Positions 44,484 through 52,760 of a stretch of 64,000 nucleotides of DNA are shown in pieces. Source of the DNA: Myxococcaceae bacterium (GTDB lineage: Bacteria; Myxococcota; Myxococcia; Myxococcales; Myxococcaceae). Location: assembly GCA_019686135.1 (NCBI GenBank), contig JADGHL010000001.1, forward strand, positions 1-64,000, read 5' to 3'. Below the pieces are notes generated by a model that searched no databases, was not told the origin of the DNA, and worked only from the letters and a program-made list of their open reading frames with translations. Numbering within the stretch: the stretch's first letter is position 1; each line of letters starts with the position of its first letter. A program made the position numbers and the translations under genes.

Positions 44484-45601
44484 ACCAGGAGCTCCGAGAT
44501 CCGGAAGCCGGGGACGATCACCCGTATGACGCGCACCGGCAGACCGGGCGCGGTGAGGTCGTACGCGGCCGCGCGCGACACGCCGTGCGCCCGGAGGATC
44601 GCGAATACCTCGTCCGCGGTCCGCGCCCGTGGCGACGGCATCTCGGTCACCTCGCGGATGGCGCCGGCGGACCGCAGCGCTCCGCGCAACAGCTGCACCG
44701 ACAGGGTCGCCATCGGCGCCACGTCCTCGCGGGCGCCGTGGATGTCGGTCAGCCGGGACTGGGCCGCCTCCAGAAGCGCCGCCATCAACGCCTCAGCGGG
44801 CGACGTCCGGCAGGCGTAGCCGGCGGCGATGGGCACCGGGCCCTCCTCGCGATCGACCAGCAGCGCGCCCGCAAGCGGCAGGCCCAGCCCGTCGTCCAAA
44901 GTCAGGTCGAACAGGGCCACGTCGAACCCGCGCTGTGAGAGCCTCTCCACCTGTTCGGCCACCGCGGGGGCATGTTTCGCCAGGCTCCCATGGGTGAGCC
45001 TTCGCGACAGCAGGACCGGCGGCGTCCATCCGGAAGGAAGCGCGCGGACGAGCAGCTCCCGCTCGCAGGCCTCGAGCAACGCGTGGCGGAGCGCTTCATC
45101 CGGATCCGGGTGTGCGCCGGTGCCGTTGGAGGCCCAAGCCACCGCGATGGGGCCGAGGTCCGCGCTGGACTGCGGCGGGCAGAACAGGACCTGTGCCGGA
45201 ACCCATACGGGCGCGCCGCTGCCGAGCTCCCTCGCCACCGCCCACGCGGAGCGGATCGACTCGCCGGCCAATTCTGGCACGACCAGCCATCCCGCGGATC
45301 CGCAACAGACCCCGTGCGGCCAGAAGGGAAGGCCCGCGCGCCGCAGCTCCAGAGGGCTCCCAAAGCGCTCGACCCGCGCCCCGACCGTCTCCGCCGACAC
45401 CAGCTCCGCCGTCTCGCACAGGGCGCTCAGCTCGGCGTCCGCGCGGCTGAGGCCCTTGCCGTTGCACACCTGCAGGATGTGGCCGCGGGGCCGGATGGCG
45501 CTGTGGACTTCGATGCCGGCGCGGTCGAGCGACGTGAGGCGGGCGATGCGCGTGACGCCGAGAGCACGGCGCAGCCGCCCAATGAGCGGAGGGACGGGCA
45601 C
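44480..45601 (-). CDS. YcaO-domain cyclodehydratase/thioamidation enzyme
   Basis: 373 residues from GTG 45601, 13 bases after the LysM gene, with GAAGAAG upstream. The YcaO ATP site can be followed: QVCNGKGLSRADAELSALCETAELVSAE (Lys and the A-x2-SA-x2-E helix), the ASNGTGAHPDPDEALRHALLEACERE segment (Asn-Gly-x-Gly and E-x2-E-R) and a late ALLEAAQSRLTDIHGARED segment. YcaO proteins phosphorylate a backbone amide to make azolines, amidines or thioamides; the TfuA partner points to thioamidation. The C-terminus lacks the Pro-rich tail of azoline-forming members. The substrate is unknown. Confidence 0.85.
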   Translation of the reverse strand: MPVPPLIGRLRRALGVTRIARLTSLDRAGIEVHSAIRPRGHILQVCNGKGLSRADAELSALCETAELVSAETVGARVERFGSPLELRRAGLPFWPHGVCCGSAGWLVVPELAGESIRSAWAVARELGSGAPVWVPAQVLFCPPQSSADLGPIAVAWASNGTGAHPDPDEALRHALLEACERELLVRALPSGWTPPVLLSRRLTHGSLAKHAPAVAEQVERLSQRGFDVALFDLTLDDGLGLPLAGALLVDREEGPVPIAAGYACRTSPAEALMAALLEAAQSRLTDIHGAREDVAPMATLSVQLLRGALRSAGAIREVTEMPSPRARTADEVFAILRAHGVSRAAAYDLTAPGLPVRVIRVIVPGFRISELLV

Positions 45602-45614
45602 GCTTCTTCGTACC

Positions 45615-45908
45615 CTATCGGCGCGAGAAGGGCGGTCGTTTCCCCGAGCGGGCGACCGCGCGCAGCCGCCGGGTCCGCCGCCCATCCGATGAGCCGGCGC
45701 CGGCGGTCGAGGCGCCCGGGCGCGTGGTGGGTGTCGGGACCGCCGCGCCGGGCGGAAGCCGGAGGACCATGCCCGCGCACAGTCGCGCCGGATCCACCAG
45801 CAGCGCCTGGTTGTAGAGCTGGAGCTCGCGCCACCGTCCCGGATCCCCCAGGAAGGTCTTCGCGATGCCCGGGAGCGTGTCACCCGGCTGGACGGTGTAC
45901 GACGCCAT
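45615..45908 (-). CDS. Small LysM-domain protein
   Basis: 97 residues from ATG 45908. Residues ~3-52 are one LysM domain: YTVQPGDTLPGIAKTFLGDPGRWRELQLYNQ...LCAGMVLRLPPG. The rest is Pro/Thr/Gly and then Arg-rich. There is no signal peptide, so it may act in the cytosol like other small LysM proteins of the tail-spike/BON-LysM type, or be exported by another route. It is the first gene of an operon with ycaO and tfuA. It contains a single Cys (ARLCAG) and does not look like a RiPP leader-core peptide, though its coupling to a YcaO makes it a candidate partner. Confidence 0.75.
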   Translation of the reverse strand: MASYTVQPGDTLPGIAKTFLGDPGRWRELQLYNQALLVDPARLCAGMVLRLPPGAAVPTPTTRPGASTAGAGSSDGRRTRRLRAVARSGKRPPFSRR

Positions 45909-46071
45909 GCGAGCTCCTGACACGATGTTAGCGGGCACGCGGGTCGGTACAAGCGACCCGGCAGCGGGCCCCCACTCCGGGTGACGGCCGGGCATGCCGC
46001 GATGCGGCGAGCTTCCGGCTGGCTCTGGGCGTGTCCACCTGTTACGGGAGGACTCTACCCAGGGAGCCAGG

Positions 46072-46467
46072 ATGGCCGCGCCGATCGAACTGACCGCCGG
46101 AAACTTCAAAGAGACCATCGACAGACCCGGAGTGGTCTTCATCGACTGGTGGGCGCCGTGGTGCGGCCCGTGCCGGGCGTTCGCGCCGATCTACGACGCC
46201 GCCGCGCGACAGCACGAGGACGTCGTCTTCACGAAGATCAACACCGAGGACCAGCCCGACCTCGCGGGGGCCTTCCACATCCAGGCGATCCCCACGCTGA
46301 TGGTGTTCCGCGACGGGATCCTCCTCTTCTCGCAGGCGGGAGCGCTCCCGGCGGCGGCGCTGGAGGAGCTCATCCGTCAGGTGAAAGCGCTGGACATGGA
46401 CGAGGTCCGAAAGAAGGTCGAGGAGCTGCGGCAGAAGAAGCCGTCCGCGCCCGAAGGCAGCGCCTGA
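46072..46467 (+). CDS. Thioredoxin with C-terminal extension
   Basis: 131 residues. The active site WCGPC is at residues 30-34 in the thioredoxin fold (VVFIDWWAPWCGPCRAFAPI), with cis-Pro in QAIPTLMVF. A ~20-residue Lys/Glu coiled extension (VRKKVEELRQKKPSAPEGSA) follows the usual fold. A cytosolic dithiol reductase is expected. It is divergent from the LysM gene across 163 bases. The ribosome site AGGGAGCCAGG is strong. Confidence 0.88.
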   Translation: MAAPIELTAGNFKETIDRPGVVFIDWWAPWCGPCRAFAPIYDAAARQHEDVVFTKINTEDQPDLAGAFHIQAIPTLMVFRDGILLFSQAGALPAAALEELIRQVKALDMDEVRKKVEELRQKKPSAPEGSA

Positions 46468-46483
46468 GCCTGCGGGCGCGACG

Positions 46484-46738
46484 TCACCGACGCCGGTTGA
46501 CGAGCTCGCCGACCACCAGGAGGACGATCGCGCCCACCACCGAGCCGATGAACCCGCTCGGCCGCAGGTCGAACGGCGAGTAATGGTGGAACAGGTTCCA
46601 GAAGAACCCGCCCACAAACGACCCCGCGATGCCCAGCAGGGTGGTGGCGATGAGGCCCATCTTCTGCGTCCCCGGCATCAGCGCCCGGGCGATCAGCCCC
46701 GCCAGGAACCCGAAGACGATCCAGCCGCACAGTCCCAT
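46484..46738 (-). CDS. GlsB/YeaQ/YmgE-family membrane protein
   Basis: 84 residues. Three hydrophobic, Gly-rich helices (GWIVFGFLAGLIARALMPG, MGLIATTLLGIAGSFVGGFF, GFIGSVVGAIVLLVVGEL) with the Met-Gly-rich pattern of the family once called transglycosylase-associated proteins. These small inner-membrane proteins are general-stress linked; no enzyme activity is proven. It is convergent with thioredoxin (16 bases) and divergent from the helicase gene. Confidence 0.85.
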   Translation of the reverse strand: MGLCGWIVFGFLAGLIARALMPGTQKMGLIATTLLGIAGSFVGGFFWNLFHHYSPFDLRPSGFIGSVVGAIVLLVVGELVNRRR

Positions 46739-46824
46739 GTTCAATCCTCCGGCCCACCATACGACATGGGCGGCGTTTCGATTGCCAGGCCACGACGGGA
46801 GATCGGTGATAGGCGTCTCGAACG

Positions 46825-49368
46825 ATGACCGCGCCGCTCGCCGCGCTTCTGCCTGCACCGGGGCAGACGCTTCAGACCGACGAGATCCTCAACCGCTTCG
46901 TGGGGTGGGTCGCCTCCACCGGGCTGTCGCTGTACCCCGCGCAGGAGGAGGCGGTGCTGGAGCTTTTCGGCGGCAACCACCTGGTGCTGGGCACGCCCAC
47001 CGGGTCCGGCAAGTCGCTCGTCGCCACCGCGCTGCACTTCAAGGCGATGTGCGAGGGCAAGACGTCCTTCTACACGTGCCCGATCAAGGCGCTGGTGAAC
47101 GAGAAGTTCTTCGCGCTGTGCGAGGCGTTCGGCCCGGACAACGTGGGGATGCTCACCGGCGACGCGTCGATCAACCGGGACGCGAAGATCGTCTGCTGCA
47201 CGGCGGAGATCCTCTCCAACTACACGCTCCGCGAGCTCGCCGCGAAGATCGACTACGTCATCATGGACGAGTTCCACTACTACGCCGACAGAGAGCGCGG
47301 CGTGGCGTGGCAGGTCCCGCTGCTGACACTCAAGGACACGACGTTCCTGTTGATGTCGGCGACGCTGGGCGACACCACGGCGATCGAAGCGAACATCGAA
47401 GAGCTGACCGGCCGCCGGGTGGCGAAGGTGAAGAGCGGCCAGCGCCCGGTCCCGCTGGACTTCGCGTACGCCGAGACGCCGCTCCACGAGACGATCGAAG
47501 CGCTCGTCACCGGGAACAAGGCGCCGGTGTACCTCGTGAACTTCACCCAGCGGGCGGCGGCGGAGCAGGCCCAGAACCTGATGTCGGTGAACTTCTGCAC
47601 GAAGGAGGAGAAGGAGGCAATCCGCGTCGCGCTGCACGGCGTCCGCTTCGACACGCCATTCGGCAAGGAGATGGAGAAGTTCCTCAAGCACGGCATCGGC
47701 CTGCACCACGCGGGGCTTCTGCCCAGATACCGCCTGCTGGTGGAGAAGCTGGCGCAGGCCGGGCACCTCAAGGTGATCAGCGGGACCGACACGCTCGGGG
47801 TGGGCGTGAACATCCCCATCCGCACCGTGCTCTTCACTCAGCTGTGCAAGTTCGACGGGGAGAAGGTCGGCATCCTCTCCGTGCGCGACTTTCTGCAGAT
47901 CGCCGGCCGCGCGGGGCGTAAGGGGTTCGACGAGGCCGGCAGCGTGGTGGTGCAGGCGCCGGAGCATGTGATCGAAAACCTCCGGCTCGAGGCGAAGGCC
48001 GCGGCGGGGAAGAAGGTCGTCAAGCGCCAGCCGCCGCAGAAGGGCTACGCGCACTGGGACCGCAGCACCTTCGAGCGGCTGGTGAACGGCACGCCCGAAC
48101 CGCTGCAGTCGCGCTTCGAGGTCACGTTCGGGATGTTGCTCAACCTGCTGCAGTCGGACCCGTTCGAGATGGGCGACGGCTACCGGCGGCTGGTCGAGCT
48201 GGTGAAGCGCTCGCACGAGCGCGACTACGTGAAGCGGCAGAACCTCAAGCTGGGGGCGCAGTACTTCCGCACCCTGCGCCAGGCGGGGATCGTGGAGGTC
48301 TTCCGCAAAGGCGCGCCCGAGGGCGTGCGGGTGCGCGTCGCCCCGGATCTGCAGCGCGAGTTCTCCCTGCACCACACCCTGTCGCTGTACCTGGTGGAGA
48401 CGCTGGGCCGGCTCGATCCCACTTCGCCCACGTACGCGCTGGACGTGGTGACCCTGGTCGAGTCGATCCTCGAGAACCCGGACGTGGTGCTCTACGCGCA
48501 GCTCAACAAGCTCAAGGGCGAGAAGCTGGCGGAGCTGAAGGCGCAGGGGATGGAGTACGAGGACCGGATGGCCGAGCTGGAGAAGCTCGAGTGGCCGAAG
48601 CCGAACCGCGACTTCATCTACGGCACCTTCAACGACTTCGAGGCGCGGCACCCGTGGGTGGGGCACGAGAACATCCGGCCCAAGTCGATCGCCCGCGACA
48701 TGCTCGAGCGCTTCACCACCTTCAACGACTACGTCCGCGAGCTCGGGCTGCAGCGCAGCGAGGGCGTGCTGTTGCGGTACCTGTCGGAGGTCTACAAGAC
48801 GCTCGTGCAGACCGTGCCCGAGACGCTGCGCACCGACGAGGTGGAGGACATCATCCAGCAGCTCCGGGTGATGCTGCGCGCCGTCGACTCCAGCCTGCTC
48901 GACGAGTGGGAGCGGATGCGGCACCCCGAACAGCTCCGGGTCGTCGCGCCGGAAGAGGTGCGCCTGGGCGGTCCGGCGACGTTCGATCCGAAGAAGGACC
49001 TCAAGCGCTTCACCGCGAGGGTCCGCGCGGAGCTGCACCGCCTGCTCAAGGCGGTGGGGACGAAGGACTGGGAGGAGGCTGCGCTCAGCGTCTTCAACCT
49101 CCCCGGCGAGGAGGCGTGGAGCCCCGAACGGATCGCGAAGGAGGCCGAGCCGTACTTCGCGACCCACGCCGGCGTGGATCTGACGCCCCGGGCGCGCCTT
49201 GCCGAGCACACGCTCGTCCGGGAGGAGAACGCCCGACGGTGGAGCGCGCAGCAGAAGATCCTCGACCCCGAAGGCGAAGCCGACTGGGTCATCGATTGTG
49301 TCGTCGATCTGACCTGTGACCGCCCACCGGACGCGCCGCTGATTTCGCTGCGGCGCATCGGCACGTAA
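46825..49368 (+). CDS. DEAD/DEAH-box (Ski2-like) helicase with DUF3516
   Basis: 847 residues. Helicase motifs: Q-like YPAQEEAVLEL, Walker A GTPTGSGKS (56-64), PIKALVNEK (Ia), motif II DEFH (148-151), SATLGD (III), LHHAGLLPRYR and SGTDTLGVGVNIPI (IV-V), QIAGRAGRKG (VI). The C-terminal ~430 residues match DUF3516, which occurs with this helicase in actinobacteria and Myxococcota. RNA unwinding and degradation or ribosome-related work is likely by analogy with Ski2/Mtr4; the true substrate is unknown. It starts 86 bases after the divergent GlsB gene. Confidence 0.88.
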   Translation: MTAPLAALLPAPGQTLQTDEILNRFVGWVASTGLSLYPAQEEAVLELFGGNHLVLGTPTGSGKSLVATALHFKAMCEGKTSFYTCPIKALVNEKFFALCEAFGPDNVGMLTGDASINRDAKIVCCTAEILSNYTLRELAAKIDYVIMDEFHYYADRERGVAWQVPLLTLKDTTFLLMSATLGDTTAIEANIEELTGRRVAKVKSGQRPVPLDFAYAETPLHETIEALVTGNKAPVYLVNFTQRAAAEQAQNLMSVNFCTKEEKEAIRVALHGVRFDTPFGKEMEKFLKHGIGLHHAGLLPRYRLLVEKLAQAGHLKVISGTDTLGVGVNIPIRTVLFTQLCKFDGEKVGILSVRDFLQIAGRAGRKGFDEAGSVVVQAPEHVIENLRLEAKAAAGKKVVKRQPPQKGYAHWDRSTFERLVNGTPEPLQSRFEVTFGMLLNLLQSDPFEMGDGYRRLVELVKRSHERDYVKRQNLKLGAQYFRTLRQAGIVEVFRKGAPEGVRVRVAPDLQREFSLHHTLSLYLVETLGRLDPTSPTYALDVVTLVESILENPDVVLYAQLNKLKGEKLAELKAQGMEYEDRMAELEKLEWPKPNRDFIYGTFNDFEARHPWVGHENIRPKSIARDMLERFTTFNDYVRELGLQRSEGVLLRYLSEVYKTLVQTVPETLRTDEVEDIIQQLRVMLRAVDSSLLDEWERMRHPEQLRVVAPEEVRLGGPATFDPKKDLKRFTARVRAELHRLLKAVGTKDWEEAALSVFNLPGEEAWSPERIAKEAEPYFATHAGVDLTPRARLAEHTLVREENARRWSAQQKILDPEGEADWVIDCVVDLTCDRPPDAPLISLRRIGT

Positions 49369-49465
49369 GCGGCCAAGCAGGACGCAGGGAGCATCCGGGC
49401 GGGCGCTGCCTGCTCGCAAAACGTCCCATCCTTGCGCCGGCCGAATGGTGCGTTACGCAAGGGTC

Positions 49466-49678
49466 ATGACCGAGCTCAACATCAGAAAGACCGGCGAGGA
49501 CACCGCCGACTTCGATCTGCCCCAGGGCTGCCCGGTCTGCGGCGGCACCGTGTCCATCCGCCTCACCCCGCGCGACGCACACAGCTACTGCGCGGCCTGT
49601 AAGTGGATTGCGCGGCCGCAGGTGCAGTTCAACCAGGGCGGCCTGCAGATCGCCTACCCGACGGTGGCCCAGGCGTAG
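49466..49678 (+). CDS. Small zinc-ribbon protein
   Basis: 70 residues from ATG 49466. Two Cys pairs, CPVCGG and CAACKW, lie about 22 residues apart, a standard zinc ribbon. The frame around them (GCPVCGGTVSIRLTPRDAHSYCAACKWIARPQVQF) reads as a compact beta structure. No further domain. It might bind nucleic acid or act as an adapter. The 97-base gap after the helicase gene holds no obvious terminator. Confidence 0.7.
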   Translation: MTELNIRKTGEDTADFDLPQGCPVCGGTVSIRLTPRDAHSYCAACKWIARPQVQFNQGGLQIAYPTVAQA

Positions 49679-49751
49679 CCGGCGTCCACCAACCGACGCA
49701 TCGTCACCGCACGCATGGTCGCTCCTCCGCCGAGGAACTATCCCCGGCGGC

Positions 49752-52187
49752 ATGGATCCGTCTCTTCGCCGGGAGGTCCGCGCGCTGACCACCCGGCTTG
49801 GATCGATCATCCGCGAACAGGCCGGCGCCCGGACCTTCCGGCACGTGGAAGGCATCCGGGTGCTGGCGCGCGCGATCCGTCACGGCGACGAAGGCGCTCA
49901 GAAGAAGCTCAACCGCCAGGTCGCTTCGCTCACCATCGACGAGGCGTGGTCGGTCGCGCACGCGTTCAGCCTCTTTTTCCAGCTCGTAAACCTGGCCGAA
50001 GAGCGTGCGCGGATCCGTCACCTCGAAGCCTCCCCCAGCCACCCGCGTTCGCTCCGGGCGCTCTTCAAGGAGTTGAAGGCGCGGCGGATTCCGCCAGAGC
50101 GCGTCGCCCGGTGCCTCGCCCAGCTGCACGTCGAGCCCGTCCTCACCGCGCACCCCACCGAGGCGAGGCGCCGCACCAACCTCAACCACCTGCTCCGGCT
50201 GGCGAAGGATCCGGCGCACCCCGACCTGGTGCTGGAGACGCTCTGGCACACCGACGAGGTCCGCGAGCACACCCTCACGCCGCTCGACGAGGTGCGCAAC
50301 GCGCTCTTCTTCTTCGAGCACACGATTTTCGACGCGGTGGCCCGCTTCTACGCGGCCTTCGACGAGGAGCTGCGCCGCGCCTATCCCTCCGTCCGCCGCG
50401 AACGGGCGTTCCTGACCTTCGCTTCGTGGGTCGGCGGCGATCGCGACGGCAACCCCTTCGTCACGCCCGAGGTGAGCCGGGAGACGATGGCGCTCCACCG
50501 CGCCACGGTGGTCCGCTACTACGACGCGGAGCTCGCGCGGTTGTTGGATGAGCTCTCGCACGCCACGCCGGATCGGCCCTGCGCCGGCGCGGAGATCGAG
50601 GATCCGGAGCGCAGCCAGCCGTCCGAGCACCTCCGCCATTGTCTGACGCGGTTGCAGCGCGATCTGCGCGAGAACCGGATCACCGCGGCCGGGCTTCTGG
50701 AGGGGTTGACGGCGATCCGACAGACGCTCATCGACCTCGGCGCTCACCGCGCCGCGGACGGGCGGATTTTCCGGCTCATCGAACAGGTGCGCGCCTTCGG
50801 CCTACATCTCGCCGAGCTCGACTTCCGCGACCACAGCGAGAAGCTGACGACGGCGCCCGCCGAGCTGGATGCCGAGCTGCAGGCGCTGGCGGACCTGCAG
50901 CGGGGCTACGGGCCCGAGGCGGCGAACCGCTTCATCCTCTCGATGGCCCGAAGCGCCGACGACGTGCGCGCGGCGCTGGCGCGTGCCCGGGCCAACGGCG
51001 TCGAGGCGGTGGACGTGGTGCCGCTGTTCGAGACGATCGAGGACCTCGACGACTGCGTCGACGTGATGCGCGAGCTGTGGACGGACGCGGACTACCGCGC
51101 CCACCTGGCTGCGCGTGACGGCGTGCAGGAGGTGATGCTCGGGTACTCCGACTCCAACAAGGACGGCGGCTACCTCGCCGCGAACTGGTACCTGTACCGC
51201 GCGCAGAAGCGGCTGGCCCGGCTCGCGGACGAACTCGGGGTCGGGCTGCGGCTCTTCCACGGCAAGGGCGGGAGCATCGACCGCGGCGGGGGCCAGAGCT
51301 ACCGCTCACTCCGCGCGATGCCGGACGCCGCCCACGGCGCGCGGATCCGCATCACGGAGCAGGGCGAGGTGATCTCGCTCAAGTACTCCAACCCGGCGAT
51401 CGCCCAGCGCAACCTGGAACAGCTCACCTCGGCGGTGATCGCCTCGTACTGCCTCCCCGCCACCGAGGTGAAGCAGAAGACGCTCGCGCAGTGGGAGGCC
51501 TGCATGGCGGAGATGGCCGAGGTCTCCCGCGCCGCGTACATGAAGCTGGTCTATGGCACGCCCGAGCTTGTCACGTACTTCCGCCAGGCGACGCCGATCG
51601 ACCTCATCGAACACCTTCGCTACGGGTCGCGGCCCAGCCGCCGGAAGAAGAGCGCCGATCTGCGCCAGCTCCGCGCCATTCCGTGGGTGTTCTCATGGAC
51701 GCAGTCGCGCCACCTCATCTCCGCCTGGTACGGGCTGGGAACGGCGCTGGATGGCTACGCCCGCGAACGCGACGGGATGAAGCGCCTGCGGCAGATGTAC
51801 GCGCGCTGGCCGTTCTTCGCGCAGGCGATCGACAACGCCGAGATGTCGCTCGCGAAGACCGACCTGTACATCGCGCGCCAGTACGCGCAGCTCGTGGAGG
51901 ACGCGGCGGTGCGAAATGCGGTGTGGCCGCAGATCGAAGCCGAATACCGGCGGTCGGTGGACGCGGTGCTGGCGATCACCGGCCGGCGCACGCTGCTCGA
52001 GAACCAGCCGGTGCTCGCCGAATCGATCCGCCTGCGCAACCCGTACGTCGATCCGCTCAATTACCTCCAGTTGCGCTACCTGCCGCAGTGGCGCGCCGCA
52101 CCGGAGGACGAGAAGCCGCTTGAGCTGCGGCGACTTCTGGCGCTGACGGTGACCGGAATCGCGTTCGGGATGAAGAGCACCGGTTGA
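49752..52187 (+). CDS. ppc: Phosphoenolpyruvate carboxylase
   Basis: 811 residues from ATG 49752, somewhat shorter than the 883 of E. coli. Carboxylates PEP to oxaloacetate, an anaplerotic entry to the TCA cycle. The catalytic His134 is in VLTAHPTEARRRT, the second motif LGYSDSNKDGGYLAANW carries the active-site Lys, and FHGKGGSIDRGGG holds the mobile Arg loop. SWVGGDRDGNPFVT and the C-terminal FGMKSTG (in place of AAGMRNTG) are also typical. The Gly-less C-terminus suggests weak or altered allosteric control. Six bases separate its stop from the minus-strand remnant. Confidence 0.93.
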   Translation: MDPSLRREVRALTTRLGSIIREQAGARTFRHVEGIRVLARAIRHGDEGAQKKLNRQVASLTIDEAWSVAHAFSLFFQLVNLAEERARIRHLEASPSHPRSLRALFKELKARRIPPERVARCLAQLHVEPVLTAHPTEARRRTNLNHLLRLAKDPAHPDLVLETLWHTDEVREHTLTPLDEVRNALFFFEHTIFDAVARFYAAFDEELRRAYPSVRRERAFLTFASWVGGDRDGNPFVTPEVSRETMALHRATVVRYYDAELARLLDELSHATPDRPCAGAEIEDPERSQPSEHLRHCLTRLQRDLRENRITAAGLLEGLTAIRQTLIDLGAHRAADGRIFRLIEQVRAFGLHLAELDFRDHSEKLTTAPAELDAELQALADLQRGYGPEAANRFILSMARSADDVRAALARARANGVEAVDVVPLFETIEDLDDCVDVMRELWTDADYRAHLAARDGVQEVMLGYSDSNKDGGYLAANWYLYRAQKRLARLADELGVGLRLFHGKGGSIDRGGGQSYRSLRAMPDAAHGARIRITEQGEVISLKYSNPAIAQRNLEQLTSAVIASYCLPATEVKQKTLAQWEACMAEMAEVSRAAYMKLVYGTPELVTYFRQATPIDLIEHLRYGSRPSRRKKSADLRQLRAIPWVFSWTQSRHLISAWYGLGTALDGYARERDGMKRLRQMYARWPFFAQAIDNAEMSLAKTDLYIARQYAQLVEDAAVRNAVWPQIEAEYRRSVDAVLAITGRRTLLENQPVLAESIRLRNPYVDPLNYLQLRYLPQWRAAPEDEKPLELRRLLALTVTGIAFGMKSTG

Positions 52188-52192
52188 TACCT

Positions 52193-52760
52193 TCAGTCCG
52201 TGCCGAACAGATGGGAGACGCGCAGATCGACCCGGCGGTGGATCTGCTCGTACCGGTCGGGTGGTTCGTTCGCCGGAAAGACGGTCGCCGCATAGCGGCG
52301 CCGGGTCGGCTTGTCCGGCTCGATGACGGACGACGCGATGACCCGGAGCTCATCGCGTCCATAGGCCTTCATCGGTTCGGCGTCGAAATCGAGCGGGCGC
52401 CCTCGGTGAGAACGATCCAGGGGTACTCCACGCAGTCGATTCCAATGAGCCGCGTGGTTTCGGCGCCTGCATCGGCGGTCTGCCGCAGCGCCTCGTTGAC
52501 GGCCGCGGAGAGGGCCTCCCACCCGAACTGGGCCGCGAGGCCGGGAGGCGGGTTGACCTCCGAGGGTTCGCTTCGATCCGATGACGCCGTGCCCTCGCCG
52601 GACGTGCCCGCTTCGCCCTCAACCCGCGTGAGCTGGAAACGGTGAGGGTTGCCTTCTCTTGGATGATGGTCAGCGGCGATTCCGGATCCTGCTGGGGCGC
52701 AGGCTCTTCGGTGATGGGCGCCGCGGGGGTCGGGGACGATGCGCGCGCTGCTTCACCTGC
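52193..52760 (-). pseudogene. Frameshifted remnant of an unknown protein gene
   Basis: Three frames each hold a protein-like piece that would join into one chain: an upstream piece ending QEKATLTVS (to ~52650), a middle piece from FQLTRVEGEAG to CVEYPWIVLTEG (~52405), and a C-terminal piece RPLDFDAEPMKAYGRDELRVIASS...RVSHLFGTD ending at 52193. At least two single-base shifts are needed to link them; the middle frame otherwise hits TGA at 52371-52369. I do not recognise the family. Either a decaying gene or sequencing errors. The 5' end is not clear and may run into the DUF488 tail. Confidence 0.55.

Noticed and set aside
45615-45908. LysM protein as the RiPP precursor of the YcaO-TfuA pair
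   Set aside because: It holds a full LysM domain and an Arg-rich tail, lacks a leader/core layout and has few residues suited to azoline or thioamide formation. It is kept only as a possible partner.
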